From contig NZ_BAYB01000009.1 in assembly GCF_000685035.1 (NCBI RefSeq), positions 328,695-392,694 on the forward strand: a stretch of 64,000 nt of DNA. Direction: 5' to 3'. Each line of letters opens with the position of its first letter. The first letter of the stretch is position 1. The translations under genes were made by a program, and so were the position numbers. Source of the stretch: Paraburkholderia ferrariae NBRC 106233 (GTDB taxonomy: Bacteria > Pseudomonadota > Gammaproteobacteria > Burkholderiales > Burkholderiaceae). The notes beneath the pieces are model-generated. The model had not been told where the DNA came from. It ran no database searches and saw only the letters and a list, made by a program, of their open reading frames with translations. Of this stretch, positions 17,554 through 26,336 are shown one piece after another.

Positions 17554-18966
17554 ATGAGTCATTTCCCCCCTGCCCCCGCGGCAGGCGCGGCACCGCTCGA
17601 AGATGCGGGCAGCCACACCGTAGCGTACGGCGGCAAGGCCGTCGATATCGGCCATGCGCTCGACGAAGGCCCCTATGCGCTGCTACAGCGGATTGCCGCG
17701 GTGCTCGCGGCGCTCTCCATCGTCGTGGATGGTTTCGACAGCCAGCTCATCGGCTTCGCGATTCCCGTGCTCATCAAGGAGTGGGGCATTACGCGCAACG
17801 CGTTCGCGCCCGTGGTCGCCGCGGGGTTGATCGGCATGGGCCTCGGCAGCGCCTTCGCCGGAGTCTTTGCCGACCGCTTCGGACGCCGCCCGGCCGTGAT
17901 CGGCAGCGTGCTCGTGTTCGGCGCCGCAACCTGCGCCATCTCTCTCGCGCCGAATGTCGGCACCATTGCCGCGTTGCGCTTCCTCGCGGGCCTCGGCATC
18001 GGCGGGGCGCTGCCCACGTCCACGACCATCACAGCGGAATTCACGCCGGCCCGCTTTCGCACCTTCGCCGTCACGGCGACGATCGTGTGCGTGCCGCTGG
18101 GCGGCATGCTCGCGGGCCTCTTCGCGGGCCAGGTGCTGCCGGCGTACGGCTGGCGCGGACTCTTTTTCGCAGGCGGCGTGCTGCCGCTGCTGCTCGGCAT
18201 CGTGCTGTTCGTGACGCTGCCCGAATCGCCGCGCTTTCTCGCGCGGCGCGAAGGGCGCTGGCCGGACCTCGTGCGCCTGCTCGCACGCATGGGGCGCAGC
18301 GTGCCCGCCGATGCGGTCTTTACCGACCTGCGCGAACAGAGCGCCGAAAAGCATCAGGGCTTCGCCGCACTCTTTCGCGACGGCCGCGGGCGCGACACCG
18401 TGGCGATCTGGGGCGCGTTCTTCATGTGCCTGCTCGCCGTCTATGCCGCATTCAGCTGGCTGCCGGCCATGCTGACGAGCGAAGGGCTTTCCGTTTCGCT
18501 CGCGGGCTACGGCCTCAGCGCCTACAACCTGGGCGGCGTGATCGGCGCGCTCCTCTGCGCCCTGGCCATCGCGCGCTACGGGTCGCGCTGGCCGCTGCTG
18601 CTGTGCTGCGCGGGCGGTGCGATCAGCGCGTGGATGATGCTGGGCCTCGGCGTGAAGCAGCACACGGGGCTGCTCATTCTCGGCCTCGGGCTGCATGGCC
18701 TCTTTGTCAACGCGGTGCAATCGACCATGTACGCGCTGTGCGCCTATGTCTATCCCACCAGCGTGCGCGCCACCGGCACGGCATCGGCGCTCGCATTCGG
18801 CCGGATTGGCGCGATCCTCAGTGCTTTCGCGGGTGCAATCGTGATTACGGCGGCCGGCGCGCCGGGCTATCTGCTGATGCTTGGCGCGGCCATGGCGATC
18901 GTACTGGTCGCCCTTGCCTTGGTCGGCCGGCACATTCCGGCCGGCATGAGCAGCTACCGCCGCTGA
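17554..18966 (+). CDS. MFS transporter, aromatic acid:H+ symporter type
   Basis: 470 residues, about 12 membrane helices. The AAHS-family marks are DGFDSQLIGFAIP in the first helix, ADRFGRRPAVIG in the helix 2-3 loop, and FLAGLGIGGALPTSTT in helix four. Such proteins import benzoate-like acids with protons. It follows the KPR gene by 136 bases and probably brings in the operon's substrate. The start at 17554 is set by AAGGAGACAAGCG; an upstream in-frame ATG at 17521 has no ribosome site. Confidence 0.9.
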   Translation: MSHFPPAPAAGAAPLEDAGSHTVAYGGKAVDIGHALDEGPYALLQRIAAVLAALSIVVDGFDSQLIGFAIPVLIKEWGITRNAFAPVVAAGLIGMGLGSAFAGVFADRFGRRPAVIGSVLVFGAATCAISLAPNVGTIAALRFLAGLGIGGALPTSTTITAEFTPARFRTFAVTATIVCVPLGGMLAGLFAGQVLPAYGWRGLFFAGGVLPLLLGIVLFVTLPESPRFLARREGRWPDLVRLLARMGRSVPADAVFTDLREQSAEKHQGFAALFRDGRGRDTVAIWGAFFMCLLAVYAAFSWLPAMLTSEGLSVSLAGYGLSAYNLGGVIGALLCALAIARYGSRWPLLLCCAGGAISAWMMLGLGVKQHTGLLILGLGLHGLFVNAVQSTMYALCAYVYPTSVRATGTASALAFGRIGAILSAFAGAIVITAAGAPGYLLMLGAAMAIVLVALALVGRHIPAGMSSYRR

Positions 18967-19165
18967 AAACATAGTTCTGCTACGGGGGGCACCCAGGTCT
19001 CCCCCGACTTCCAGCAAGCTTCGCGGGTCCGGTTGCGCGATCTGCTCATGCCACAACCTAAGCACTACTACTGAAACTCAACAACCCGCCGCTCAGCGCG
19101 GCTCGACAACATGACCGGGCGATGCCGCCGCACCGCAACCGGCAAAACAGGAGAACACGGAGATC

Positions 19166-20302
19166 ATGAAACTTCGGATCGCGGCAGGGCTGGCGCTCGC
19201 CGGCATGAACGCCACCGCATGGGCGCAAAGCAGCGTCACGCTGTACGGCATTGTCGATACCGGCATCGAGTATGTTTCGCATGCCGACGCCGCCGGCGAC
19301 GGCGTGGTGCGCATGCCCGGCATCACGGGTGAAATGCCCTCGCGCTGGGGCGTGCGCGGCAACGAAGACCTGGGCGGCGGACTCTCGACCATCTTCGCAC
19401 TCGAAAGCGGCTTCAACATGCGCGGAGGCACCCTGAACCAGGGCGGGCGCCTGTTCGGACGTCAAGCCTGGGTGGGCCTCGCCAGTCCCTATGGCAGCCT
19501 CACGTTCGGCCGCCAGTACACCATGACGTACTGGGCCATTGCCGACGCCGATCTGCTCGGCCCCGACATCTACGGCGGCACGGCCTCGTTCGACCAGTAT
19601 CTGCCGAGCGCGCGCAGCGACAACACGATCGTCTACAAGGGCAGCTATGCGGGCTTCACGCTCGGCGCGACGTGGTCGTTCGGGCGGGATTCGGCGGGCA
19701 CCGGCAACTCGCCGGGCCAGGGCACGTGCGCGGGGCCCGTGCCGGGGAGCGCGCAAACGTGCCGCGAATGGTCGGCGATGCTGCGCTACGACCGCTCGGG
19801 CTTCGGCGTGGCCGCGGCCTACGACGAGCAGCACGGCGGCCCCGGCGCCCAGGCCAACCTCTACGACGGCACGCCCAGCTTCGCCCTGACGAACCCGGGC
19901 GACACCGACGTGCGCATGCAGCTAAACGGCTACGGCCACGTTGGCGCGCTGCGCTTTGGCGGCGGCTGGCTCGGGCGGCGCGTCGATACGGTCGCGCCCG
20001 CCACGCCGAACGTGCACTCCGACCAGTTCTACGCCACCGCTTCGTATCCGCTCACACCCGCCTTCTTCGTGGATGGCGGCGTGTATCACATCGTCAATGC
20101 CCACGACGACGCGCGCGGGACCATCGCCACCTTGCGCACGACCTATCAGCTCTCGAAGCAGTCGGCCATCTATCTGCAGGGCGCGTATCTGTGGAATAGC
20201 GCGAAGGCGGCTTATACGGTGAGCCAGGGCGGCGGCGGGACCACCCCCGCTCCCGGCATGGGACAGGTCGGGGTGATGGCGGGCGTGAGGCACAGCTTCT
20301 GA
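19166..20302 (+). CDS. Gram-negative porin (second copy)
   Basis: 378 residues, with a signal peptide ending AWAQ and a mature start QSSVTLYGIVDTGIEY, as in the porin at 6890, but with only moderate similarity beyond the family blocks FGRQAWVGLASPYGSL and GVRHSF-end. One extracellular loop contains a CAGPVPGSAQTC pair of cysteines that could form a disulfide. It lies 199 bases after the AAHS transporter and is likely its outer-membrane counterpart. Ribosome site GGAGAACACGGAGATC. Confidence 0.92.
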   Translation: MKLRIAAGLALAGMNATAWAQSSVTLYGIVDTGIEYVSHADAAGDGVVRMPGITGEMPSRWGVRGNEDLGGGLSTIFALESGFNMRGGTLNQGGRLFGRQAWVGLASPYGSLTFGRQYTMTYWAIADADLLGPDIYGGTASFDQYLPSARSDNTIVYKGSYAGFTLGATWSFGRDSAGTGNSPGQGTCAGPVPGSAQTCREWSAMLRYDRSGFGVAAAYDEQHGGPGAQANLYDGTPSFALTNPGDTDVRMQLNGYGHVGALRFGGGWLGRRVDTVAPATPNVHSDQFYATASYPLTPAFFVDGGVYHIVNAHDDARGTIATLRTTYQLSKQSAIYLQGAYLWNSAKAAYTVSQGGGGTTPAPGMGQVGVMAGVRHSF

Positions 20303-20363
20303 CGCTTGCGTTGGCGGCCCGGAAGCCGCATAAGGCTGGGCCACGACGAAGGACGATGCCGAC

Positions 20364-21710
20364 CTAGTCCAGCGCCTTGCCGCCCGTCTCCTCGAAAAGC
20401 GAAATGGCGACGAGCGAAACGGCCACGCAGGCAAGCATGTACCACGCGGGCGCCATCGGGCTTCCGGTCACGCGGATCAGCCAGCCCGCAACCAGCTGCG
20501 CCGTTCCGCCGAACAGCGAGACCGCAACCGCATAGGCGCTGGCCATGAATCCGGCGCGGATCGCCCTGGGGAAGCTCTCGGGCATCAGCGCATACGCCGG
20601 CGCGGAGCCCATGGTGTAGCAGAGCATCAGCACCAGCATCATCGCGAGCACGGCGGGCAGCGTGGGGTATGCGTTCATTGCCCAGAACGCCGGGTAGATC
20701 AGCACCAGCAACGCAATGCGCCCGGCGATCACGAGCGGCTTGCGCCGCCCCATGCGATCGGACCACGCGCCGTAGATCGGGCACATGACCAGCGAGACGA
20801 AACTGGCCCCCACGCCGACGAGCATCGACAGCCTGGCCGGCAGCTTCAACGTTTCGATGCAATAGGTAGGCAGGTAGTAGATCAGCAGATAGGTGGCCAC
20901 CGTCATGCCCATGATCGAGAAGACCACGAGGAACCAGTTGCGCACGTCCACCCGGCGCCAGTTGCGCACGCCGCTCGCAAGGTTCACGGGTTCTTCCACG
21001 ATATGCCGGCGCAGATAAATGCCCACCGGCGCGATCAGCGTGCCCATCAGGAACGGCACGCGCCAGCCCCACGCATGCAGTTGCGCATCGCTCAGTACGT
21101 ACGCCAGCGTGGCGGCCGTGCCGGACCCCAGCAGCGCCGCCGCGCCCTGGCTGGCAAGCTGCCAGCTCGCCCGGAAGCCGCGATGCCGGTCGCTGCCGGT
21201 TTCGAGCAGCGTGGCCGTGGCCGCGCCGAATTCGCCGCCCTGCGCGAAGCCCTGCATGAGCCGTGCGAACACCATCAGCGCGGGCGCCGCGAGGCCGATC
21301 TGCGCATAAGTGGGCGCACAGCCGATGAGGGCGGAGCCGGCGGCCATCAGCGCGATGGTGAGCGTGAGCGCGGCGCGCCGGCCGGCGCGATCCGCATAGC
21401 GTCCAATCACGATCCCGCCGAGCGGGCGCATCACGAAGCCCACCGCGAACACGGCGAACGACAGCAGCGTCGAAATCACCGGATCGTGCGCGGGAAAGAA
21501 CAGCTTGCCGATGGTCAGCGCGAAATAGCTATAGACGGTGAAATCGAAGAATTCGAGCAGATTCCCGATAACAGCGGCGACGACAATCTTTCTCGACGAA
21601 ACCTGCCGCTTGTCGTTCGCAGCCGCGGCTGCGGAACCGGACGTCTGCGGCCCGGCCGTGTGTGCCTGAGCTTCGTATTGCTGCAATCGGGGGTGGGCGT
21701 GAGGGTTCAT
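20364..21710 (-). CDS. MFS transporter, metabolite:H+ symporter (MHS) type
   Basis: 448 residues, 12 predicted helices. The MHS signature is NLLEFFDFTVYSYFALTIGKLFFP at the N-terminus, followed by MRPLGGIVIGRYADRAGRR and RLMQGFAQGGEFG. MHS proteins carry organic acids such as citrate, alpha-ketoglutarate, or proline/betaine. It follows the M20 amidohydrolase by 57 bases on the same strand. It may therefore take up the N-acyl amino acid cleaved by that enzyme, but this is inferred. Confidence 0.9.
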   Translation of the reverse strand: MNPHAHPRLQQYEAQAHTAGPQTSGSAAAAANDKRQVSSRKIVVAAVIGNLLEFFDFTVYSYFALTIGKLFFPAHDPVISTLLSFAVFAVGFVMRPLGGIVIGRYADRAGRRAALTLTIALMAAGSALIGCAPTYAQIGLAAPALMVFARLMQGFAQGGEFGAATATLLETGSDRHRGFRASWQLASQGAAALLGSGTAATLAYVLSDAQLHAWGWRVPFLMGTLIAPVGIYLRRHIVEEPVNLASGVRNWRRVDVRNWFLVVFSIMGMTVATYLLIYYLPTYCIETLKLPARLSMLVGVGASFVSLVMCPIYGAWSDRMGRRKPLVIAGRIALLVLIYPAFWAMNAYPTLPAVLAMMLVLMLCYTMGSAPAYALMPESFPRAIRAGFMASAYAVAVSLFGGTAQLVAGWLIRVTGSPMAPAWYMLACVAVSLVAISLFEETGGKALD

Positions 21711-21767
21711 CCTGCGTTCCTGTATGCGAATGCAGCGGGGCCGGGTTGGCGTGCCGTATCGGGTGGG

Positions 21768-22973
21768 TCAGGCGCCGTGATCGAGATACCGCTCGACGAG
21801 GCGCGTCCAGAAGGCGGCGCCGATGGTCAGGTTCTCGTCGGCGAAGTCGTAATGGGCGTTGTGCAGCATCGGCGCCTGGGCGCCATTGCCGATGCGTAAA
21901 AAGCATCCGGGGCGCTGCTGAAGGAGGTAAGCGAAGTCCTCGCTTCCCGCAATCGCGGGGAACGGTGCAATCACCCTGTCTGCACCCACCAGATCGACGG
22001 CCACCTGGCGCGCGAACTCCGTTTCGGCGTCGCTGTTCACGAGCACCGGATAGCCGCGCACATAGTCGATCTCCACGTGGCCGCCATAGGCCGCCACGTG
22101 TCCCTCCGCCAGCGCGCGAATGCGCGCTTCGAGCGTGCTGCGCACCTCGTCGTTGAACGAACGCACGCTCAGCTTCAGCGTTGCGCGCTCGGGAATCACG
22201 TTCGCCACATCGCCTGCGTGGATGGCGCCGACCGTCACGACCGCCGTTTGCGTGGGATCGATGTTGCGCGCCACGATCGTCTGCAATGCCATGACGAGGC
22301 TGCTGGCCATCACGACGGGGTCCGCGCTCAGATGCGGGCGGGCCGCATGGCCGCCCTTGCCCGTGATCGCGATGTTGACGGTATCGCAGGCCGCCATAAA
22401 GGGGCCCGGGCGGAACATGAAGGTGCCCGTCGGCACACCCGGATGGTTGTGGAGACCGAACACCGCATCGCACGGAAAGCGCTCGAAGAGGCCGTCGGCA
22501 ATCATGCGTTCCGCGCCGCTATCCGCGCCGGCTTCTTCCGCCGGCTGGAAGATCAGGTGCACGGTGCCGTTAAAGCGCCGGGTGCGTGCCAACTGCTTCG
22601 CGGCGCCGAGCAGGACGGTCGTATGGCCGTCGTGGCCGCACGCGTGCATTTTGCCGTCGTGCACGCTGGCGTGCGGCAGGCCCGTGAGTTCGTGGATCGG
22701 CAAGGCGTCCATGTCGGCGCGCACGCCGATCGAGCGCGTGCCGCTGCCCGCCTTCAAGGTGCCCACCACGCCATGGCCGCCCACCTCGCGCGTCACCTGG
22801 TAGCCCCAGGCTTCGAGCTTCTCCGCGACCAGCGCCGCCGTCTGCACCTCCTCGTAGGAGAGTTCCGGATGGCGGTGAATGTGGCGGCGAATGGTCTTCA
22901 GCTCGTCGCCGAAGTCTTCGATGTCCTCGATGCCGGCGTGATCCGCTTTGAGTTCGGCGCTGTGGTCAGTCAT
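21768..22973 (-). CDS. M20 family amidohydrolase (hippurate hydrolase/aminoacylase type)
   Basis: 401 residues, metal-dependent peptidase-fold amidohydrolase that splits N-acyl amino acids. The metal and catalytic motifs are GVRADMDALPI, MHACGHDGHTTVLLGAAK, IFQPAEEAG and GLHNHPG. The length fits hippurate hydrolases (about 390). The start at 22973 has GGGGAGACATCCTGCC just upstream; longer in-frame starts give a basic tail with no family match. It diverges from a LysR gene and leads an operon with an MHS transporter. Hippurate would yield benzoate, linking it to the neighbouring aromatic operon, but other N-acyl substrates are equally possible. Confidence 0.9.
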   Translation of the reverse strand: MTDHSAELKADHAGIEDIEDFGDELKTIRRHIHRHPELSYEEVQTAALVAEKLEAWGYQVTREVGGHGVVGTLKAGSGTRSIGVRADMDALPIHELTGLPHASVHDGKMHACGHDGHTTVLLGAAKQLARTRRFNGTVHLIFQPAEEAGADSGAERMIADGLFERFPCDAVFGLHNHPGVPTGTFMFRPGPFMAACDTVNIAITGKGGHAARPHLSADPVVMASSLVMALQTIVARNIDPTQTAVVTVGAIHAGDVANVIPERATLKLSVRSFNDEVRSTLEARIRALAEGHVAAYGGHVEIDYVRGYPVLVNSDAETEFARQVAVDLVGADRVIAPFPAIAGSEDFAYLLQQRPGCFLRIGNGAQAPMLHNAHYDFADENLTIGAAFWTRLVERYLDHGA

Positions 22974-23091
22974 GGCAGGATGTCTCCCCAGGTAGTATCG
23001 GGGCGAGTATTCCACCGCAAAATTGCCAGGGAAATGACGCCCCCCATGCGAGAATGTTGACTTCAAGGCAACAGTCGAGCCGGAGATCCCC

Positions 23092-24003
23092 GTGAATCCC
23101 GATCCGCTGAACTCCCGGGCGGTGGCCTACCTGTGCGAAGTCGCGAGCCAGGGCGGCGTGCGCGCCGCTGCGGAAGCGCTGGACGTCAACGCCTCTGTCG
23201 TGAGCCGGCAGATTGCGCTGCTCGAACGCACGCTGCGCATGCCGCTGCTCACGCGCCAGGGCCGCAACGTGGGCGTGACCGAGGTCGGGCGCATGCTGGT
23301 GGAGTTCCATCGCGACCAGCAGCGCGCCGTGAAGCAGTTGCATGCGCAACTGGACGAGTACCGGCATCTCGAACGCGGCCGCATTACCGTCGCGTCCGGC
23401 GAGGGTTTCATCGAGGGCTTCGTCACGGGCGCGCTTCATCGTTTCAGCGTGAAGCATCCGCACATCACCATCGACATACGCGCCGGTTCCACGGCGGAAG
23501 TCATGGCGATGCTGCGCAACGACGAAGCCGATATCGGGCTTTGCGTGGCCGCGCCGGGCAGACAGCCCGGCTTCAGGACGCGGACCTTCCCGCTCGGCCC
23601 GCTGTGCGCGGTGGTCACGCCGGGCCATCCGCTCGCCGCTTCCGGCAAGGTCGCGCCTGCGCTGCTGGTGTCGCACCGGCTCATCTTCATGCCGGGCGAC
23701 TTCGGCATGCAGATGCAGTTGCAGGCCATGCTCGACGCGGACGGACTCGCCTGCGTGCCCGCCTACCGTTGCGACCTCTTTTCGACAGCCCAGGCGCTGG
23801 CCGCCGCGGGACTGGGGGTGGCGTTCATGTCGGCCGCGGCAGCGCGGCGCCGGATTGCCGAGGCACAACTGGTCGCCGTTCCGCTCGATCACCCGATCGC
23901 ACGCGACTTTCGCTGCCAGTTGACGACCCGCAGCGGACGCCGGCTCTCCCCCGCCGCCGACCACTTGTGGAAGCAACTGGTGGCATCGATGAGCGAGGCC
24001 TGA
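23092..24003 (+). CDS. LysR-family regulator (beside amidohydrolase operon)
   Basis: 303 residues, GTG start at 23092 after CCGGAGATCCCC. The winged helix is AYLCEVASQGGVRAAAEALDVNASVVSRQIALLE; the effector domain follows (GRITVASGEGFIEGFV). It is transcribed away from the amidohydrolase with 118 bases between starts, the normal arrangement for a LysR activator and its target operon. Confidence 0.9.
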   Translation: MNPDPLNSRAVAYLCEVASQGGVRAAAEALDVNASVVSRQIALLERTLRMPLLTRQGRNVGVTEVGRMLVEFHRDQQRAVKQLHAQLDEYRHLERGRITVASGEGFIEGFVTGALHRFSVKHPHITIDIRAGSTAEVMAMLRNDEADIGLCVAAPGRQPGFRTRTFPLGPLCAVVTPGHPLAASGKVAPALLVSHRLIFMPGDFGMQMQLQAMLDADGLACVPAYRCDLFSTAQALAAAGLGVAFMSAAAARRRIAEAQLVAVPLDHPIARDFRCQLTTRSGRRLSPAADHLWKQLVASMSEA

Positions 24004-24187
24004 GGTTCGGCGGTTGCGCCCCCAGGTTCAACGTACGCTTTTAAGCCGCCTCTATAGCGTTTTCGTTATTAACAGGAATACTAATTACCATCAACCCGAA
24101 TCAATGGCATCTATTAAAGACAGATTCGATCCGAATTAACGAAACAGCACTGTACAATGCGCGACGGACGTTATGGAGAAGCTGACC

Positions 24188-24613
24188 ATGTCGCTTCGCA
24201 TTGCCTGTCTTTGCGGAAAAATCGCGGTCGATTTGCAGGGTTCGCCGGTCGCGCGGGCGAACTGCCACTGCGCATCGTGCCGCGACTTTTACGGAACCTC
24301 GATCTGGTCGGCCCCGGCCTGGCAGGCAGATTCAGTCCGCATGGCCGAAGGAACGGGACACGTCTTCAAACATCCGCACAAGCAACTCTCCAGAACGTTC
24401 TGTGGCGATTGCGGCGAAGTGCTATTCGGCACGAATCGCCTTGGCATGCGCGTCGTGCCCAACAGTATGGTCGCCCGCGCAACAGGCGGCACGCTCGACG
24501 CGGCCCATGCGCCAACCATGCATCTGTTCTACCGGCACCGGATTGTCGATGCCCAGGACGATCTGCCCAGGTACCTCGACGGGTGGGACGGTCCGACCTG
24601 GGAAGCCTCGTAA
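24188..24613 (+). CDS. GFA-family zinc-binding protein
   Basis: 141 residues of the glutathione-dependent formaldehyde-activating (GFA/CENP-V) fold. The zinc cysteines are clear: ACLCGK near the N-terminus, CHCASCRDFYG, and RTFCGDCGEVLFGT. Named after a formaldehyde:glutathione enzyme, but most members have no proven activity. The ATG at 24188 is preferred over one at 24173, because GGAGAA lies right before it. The 184 bases upstream are AT-rich with repeated TTAACGAAA-like words and probably hold the promoter. Confidence 0.88.
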   Translation: MSLRIACLCGKIAVDLQGSPVARANCHCASCRDFYGTSIWSAPAWQADSVRMAEGTGHVFKHPHKQLSRTFCGDCGEVLFGTNRLGMRVVPNSMVARATGGTLDAAHAPTMHLFYRHRIVDAQDDLPRYLDGWDGPTWEAS

Positions 24614-24669
24614 GCGCAGGATCTCCGCGCCCGCCACGCCGGGCGTGCCTTCATCCATCAGGAACCGCA

Positions 24670-25437
24670 ATGAGCCAACTCATCGACCACCCGGTTTATC
24701 TGTTCATTACGCTGATCGTCCTGCTCTCGGCCGCCGCGGCGCTCGGCGCCGTCGTGCTGCACCGCCTCGCTCCGCTGCACGAGGACGCCCGCGAAAACTA
24801 CAACGTCGTGCAGGGCGCCACGCTCACGCTGCTGGCGCTGCTGATCGGCTTCACGCTTTCGATGGCGGTGGGCCGCTACGACCAGCGCAAGAACTACGAG
24901 GAAGAGGAAGCCAACGCAATCGGCACGGAGTATGTGCGCGCCGATCTGATCGGCGGCAGCGGCGCGGCGAAAACGAAAACGCTGCTCGCGCAATACCTGG
25001 AACTGCGTATCGAATACTACAAGACGCGCGATCACAGTGAACTCGGCACCATCAACCGCAAGACCTCGGATCTGCAGAACCAGCTCTGGGCCAGCGTGCG
25101 CGAGGCCGCGGCGGCGCAGCCCAGTCCGATTACGGCGCTCGTGGTGGCGGGCATGAACGACGTACTCAATAGCCAGGGCTATACGCAGGCAGCCTGGCTC
25201 AATCGCATTCCGGTTTCGGCGTGGGGGCTCATGATGCTGATCGCGTTCTTCAGCAACCTCATGCAGGGCTATGGCGTACGCGGCAAAACCGGGCGGCGCG
25301 TGCTGCTGTTCGTGCTGCCCATTACCGTCTCGCTCTCGCTTTCGCTGATCGCCGATATCGACAGCCCGCGCGGCGGCCTGATCCGCGTGGTGCCGCAAAA
25401 TCTGCTGCTCGTTCAGCAGTCGATGCCCTCGAACTGA
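24670..25437 (+). CDS. DUF4239/bestrophin-like membrane protein
   Basis: 255 residues with two N-terminal membrane helices (LFITLIVLLSAAAALGAVVL and LTLLALLIGFTLSMAV), a cytoplasmic helical segment (EEEEANAIGTEYVRADLI), and two C-terminal helices. The pattern and the GFTLSMAVGRYDQRKNYEEEEANAIG block are those of DUF4239 proteins, which bear a distant likeness to bestrophin chloride channels. Function is not known. It starts 57 bases after the GFA gene, so they may be cotranscribed. Confidence 0.82.
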   Translation: MSQLIDHPVYLFITLIVLLSAAAALGAVVLHRLAPLHEDARENYNVVQGATLTLLALLIGFTLSMAVGRYDQRKNYEEEEANAIGTEYVRADLIGGSGAAKTKTLLAQYLELRIEYYKTRDHSELGTINRKTSDLQNQLWASVREAAAAQPSPITALVVAGMNDVLNSQGYTQAAWLNRIPVSAWGLMMLIAFFSNLMQGYGVRGKTGRRVLLFVLPITVSLSLSLIADIDSPRGGLIRVVPQNLLLVQQSMPSN

Positions 25438-25576
25438 TCGAAGCGGGCACACGGCGGGACGCGAGGCAAAAACCGAACCCGACCCGCCATCGCCATGCCG
25501 GGCCGCGCCCAACGTGCTCCCGTCATTTCCTCTAAACTGGGCAGTTCGACCTTTCCGGCTTGCAAGGAACACCCGC

Positions 25577-26281
25577 ATGAGCGACCTTTCCGCCTTCCCC
25601 ATCACCCGCAAGTGGCCCGCGCAACATCCCGGGCGCATCCAGCTTTATTCGCTGCCCACGCCCAACGGCGTGAAGGTCTCGATCATGCTGGAGGAAACGG
25701 GCCTGCCCTATGAGCCGCATCTGGTGCGATTCGACACCAACGACCAGATGACCTCCGAATTCCTCTCGCTGAATCCCAACAACAAGATTCCGGCGATCAT
25801 CGACCCCAACGGCCCCGAAGGCCGCCCGATCGCCCTGTTCGAATCGGGCGCGATCCTGATCTATCTGGCCGACAAATGCGGCCAGTTGCTCGCGCGCGCC
25901 GGCAACGAGCGCTATGAAACCATTCAGTGGGTCATGTTCCAGATGGGCGGCATTGGCCCGATGTTCGGCCAGGTGGGTTTCTTCCACCGCTTCGCAGGCA
26001 AGGAGTACGAGGACAAGCGCCCGCGCGACCGCTATGTCGCGGAGTCGCGCCGCCTGCTCAACGTGCTTGACGAGCGGCTTGCGGGCCGCGAGTGGATCAT
26101 GGGCGAGCACTACACCATTGCCGATATCGTCACGTTCCCGTGGGTGCGCAATCTGGTGGGCTTCTACGAGGCGGGGGACCTCGTGGGCTTCCAGGACTTC
26201 ACGCACGTGAAGCGCGCGCTGGACGCGTTCGTCGCGCGTCCGGCAGTCGCACGCGGGCTGGAGATTCCCGCACGCGGATAA
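25577..26281 (+). CDS. Glutathione S-transferase, Nu/YfcG-like
   Basis: 234 residues: a thioredoxin-fold N-terminal domain (LYSLPTPNGVKVSIMLEE, NNKIPAIID, ESGAILIYLAD) and an all-helical C-terminal domain (YTIADIVTFPWV). The TPNGVKVSIMLEE block and the use of Thr/Asn in place of the usual Tyr/Ser/Cys are features of Nu-class enzymes such as YfcG, which act as disulfide-bond reductases. The start at 25577 has AAGGAAC upstream and fits the family length. Confidence 0.9.
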   Translation: MSDLSAFPITRKWPAQHPGRIQLYSLPTPNGVKVSIMLEETGLPYEPHLVRFDTNDQMTSEFLSLNPNNKIPAIIDPNGPEGRPIALFESGAILIYLADKCGQLLARAGNERYETIQWVMFQMGGIGPMFGQVGFFHRFAGKEYEDKRPRDRYVAESRRLLNVLDERLAGREWIMGEHYTIADIVTFPWVRNLVGFYEAGDLVGFQDFTHVKRALDAFVARPAVARGLEIPARG

Positions 26282-26336
26282 AGCGGACCCGCTACGCGGC
26301 GGCGGCGCATCGCGCGCCGCCGCCTGCTTGCGTGGC

